Under the pieces are notes generated by a model. The model was not told where the DNA came from and did no database searches. It saw only the letters and a program-made list of their open reading frames with translations. Below are positions 10,737 through 11,329 of a stretch of DNA of 11,329 nucleotides, one piece after another (position 1 is the first letter of the stretch; every line of letters starts with the position of its first letter). Source of the stretch: Actinomycetota bacterium (GTDB taxonomy: Bacteria; Actinomycetota; Thermoleophilia; Gaiellales; Gaiellaceae); assembly GCA_013821525.1 (NCBI GenBank), contig JACDGR010000003.1, positions 25,300 through 36,628 of the forward strand, in the 5' to 3' direction. Both the position numbers and the translations under genes were made by a program.

Positions 10737-11329
10737 GTGAAAAAGCTCGCCGCGCTCGCCTTGATCGCCGCCGTCTGCGTCACAGCGGCCGGCTGTGGCT
10801 CCTCGTCGAAGAAGACAACCAGCACCGCCACGACCACCGTTACGTCCAGCACGACGACCGCAGGCTCCGACTTCAAGGTCGGACTGATCACCGACACGGG
10901 CGGTCTGAACGACCGCGGCTTCAACCACCTCGCATTCGTCGGCCTGAAGAAGGCGGAGTCCCAGTTCGGCATCAAGACGCGCGTCGTCGAGTCGAAGTCC
11001 CCCTCGGAGTACATCCCCAATCTGAGCGCGCTCGCGCGGCAGGGCTACGACCTCGTGATCGGCGTCGGCTTCACCGAGATCGACGCAATGAAAGCGGTCG
11101 CAAAGACGTTCCCGAAGACCCACTTTGCGATCGTCGATGTCGCCAACGCCGATGAGGGCGGCGCCCCGAATGTCGAAGGGCTCCTCTTCAAGGAGCAGGA
11201 GGTCGGCTACCTCGCCGGGTACGCCGCCGGGATCGCCGCCAAGGCGAAGGGTGCGACGGCCGTCTCGAGCGTCGGCGGGCAGAAGCAGCCGCCGGTCGAC
11301 CGGTACATCGCCGGCTACCAGGCGGGCGC
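10737..11329 (+). CDS. BMP/PnrA-family substrate-binding lipoprotein (partial, C-terminus outside window)
   Basis: The first 197 residues of an ABC-transporter binding lipoprotein of the Bmp/Med/PnrA family, which mainly bind nucleosides. The signal peptide (MKKLAALALIAAVCVTAAGC) ends in a lipobox with Cys20 as the lipidated residue. A Ser/Thr-rich tether (21-44) leads to the binding domain: FKVGLITDTGGLNDRGFN (46-63) is the family signature, followed by GYDLVIGVGF (103-112), the PKTHFAIVD strand and FKEQEVGYLAGYAAG (151-165), which is very typical. VGGQKQPPVDRYIAGYQAG near the edge matches the hinge region. The gene has no stop in the window. Permease and ATPase genes would be expected to its right. 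The divergent NrtR-like gene suggests control by a nucleotide or NAD-related signal. Confidence 0.92.
   Translation, partial: MKKLAALALIAAVCVTAAGCGSSSKKTTSTATTTVTSSTTTAGSDFKVGLITDTGGLNDRGFNHLAFVGLKKAESQFGIKTRVVESKSPSEYIPNLSALARQGYDLVIGVGFTEIDAMKAVAKTFPKTHFAIVDVANADEGGAPNVEGLLFKEQEVGYLAGYAAGIAAKAKGATAVSSVGGQKQPPVDRYIAGYQAG

Noticed and set aside
10700..11020. N-terminal extension of the NrtR-like protein (open frame to 11020)
   Set aside because: This part is antisense to the BMP lipoprotein gene, which has a signal peptide and family signature; the Nudix-like strand begins right after GTG 10699.

Overview
The window is GC-rich DNA. Most genes begin with GTG, intergenic gaps are short, and the tRNA genes lack an encoded CCA. 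Together with a LigC/prim-pol pair and Thr/Ser-rich linkers in the exported proteins, this suggests an actinobacterium, perhaps a deep-branching class such as Thermoleophilia. The class is an inference; no marker gene settles it.

Layout. (1) 1-1375, + strand: a thioredoxin-fold protein that keeps only one cysteine of the active-site pair, then a stand-alone LigC-type ATP-dependent DNA ligase. (2) 1376-1981: a gene-poor stretch with a degenerate ~16-bp tandem array, a short XRE-type helix-turn-helix gene on the - strand, and two 59-bp direct repeats that each carry a perfect GGTGTC-T-GACACC palindrome. (3) 1982-2890, - strand: a stand-alone LigD-polymerase/Prim-Pol domain, divergent from a compact GroES-like gene. 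Ligase and polymerase together form a split ligase/prim-pol repair module without Ku. (4) 3235-5534: three serine tRNAs (anticodons CGA, GGA, GCU), all on the + strand, interleaved with a zinc alcohol dehydrogenase and a DUF1810 protein on the - strand and with several strong hairpins. (5) 8891-5742, - strand, a likely operon: NAD-dependent epimerase, classical SDR (GTGA overlap), a TIP-like aquaporin and a membrane-anchored cytochrome c. (6) 8904-10090, + strand: a GNAT acetyltransferase overlapping an alpha/beta hydrolase by GTGA. (7) 10699-10109, - strand: an NrtR-like regulator with a ruined Nudix box, divergent from a BMP/PnrA-family substrate-binding lipoprotein that runs off the right edge.

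A recurring regulatory feature is a TAnnnT -10-like hexamer exactly 7 nt before a start codon (ligC, alcohol dehydrogenase, epimerase, acetyltransferase), which points to leaderless transcripts. The epimerase/acetyltransferase gap is only 12 bp and carries one such hexamer in each direction inside a near-palindrome. The prim-pol/groES and NrtR-like/BMP gaps also have overlapping divergent -10 elements.

No CRISPR array, integrase, transposase or known defence system is visible. The least ordinary parts are the repeat block around the XRE gene, the bidirectional leaderless promoters, the dead-Nudix regulator beside the BMP transporter gene, and the GroES-like gene paired with the prim-pol.
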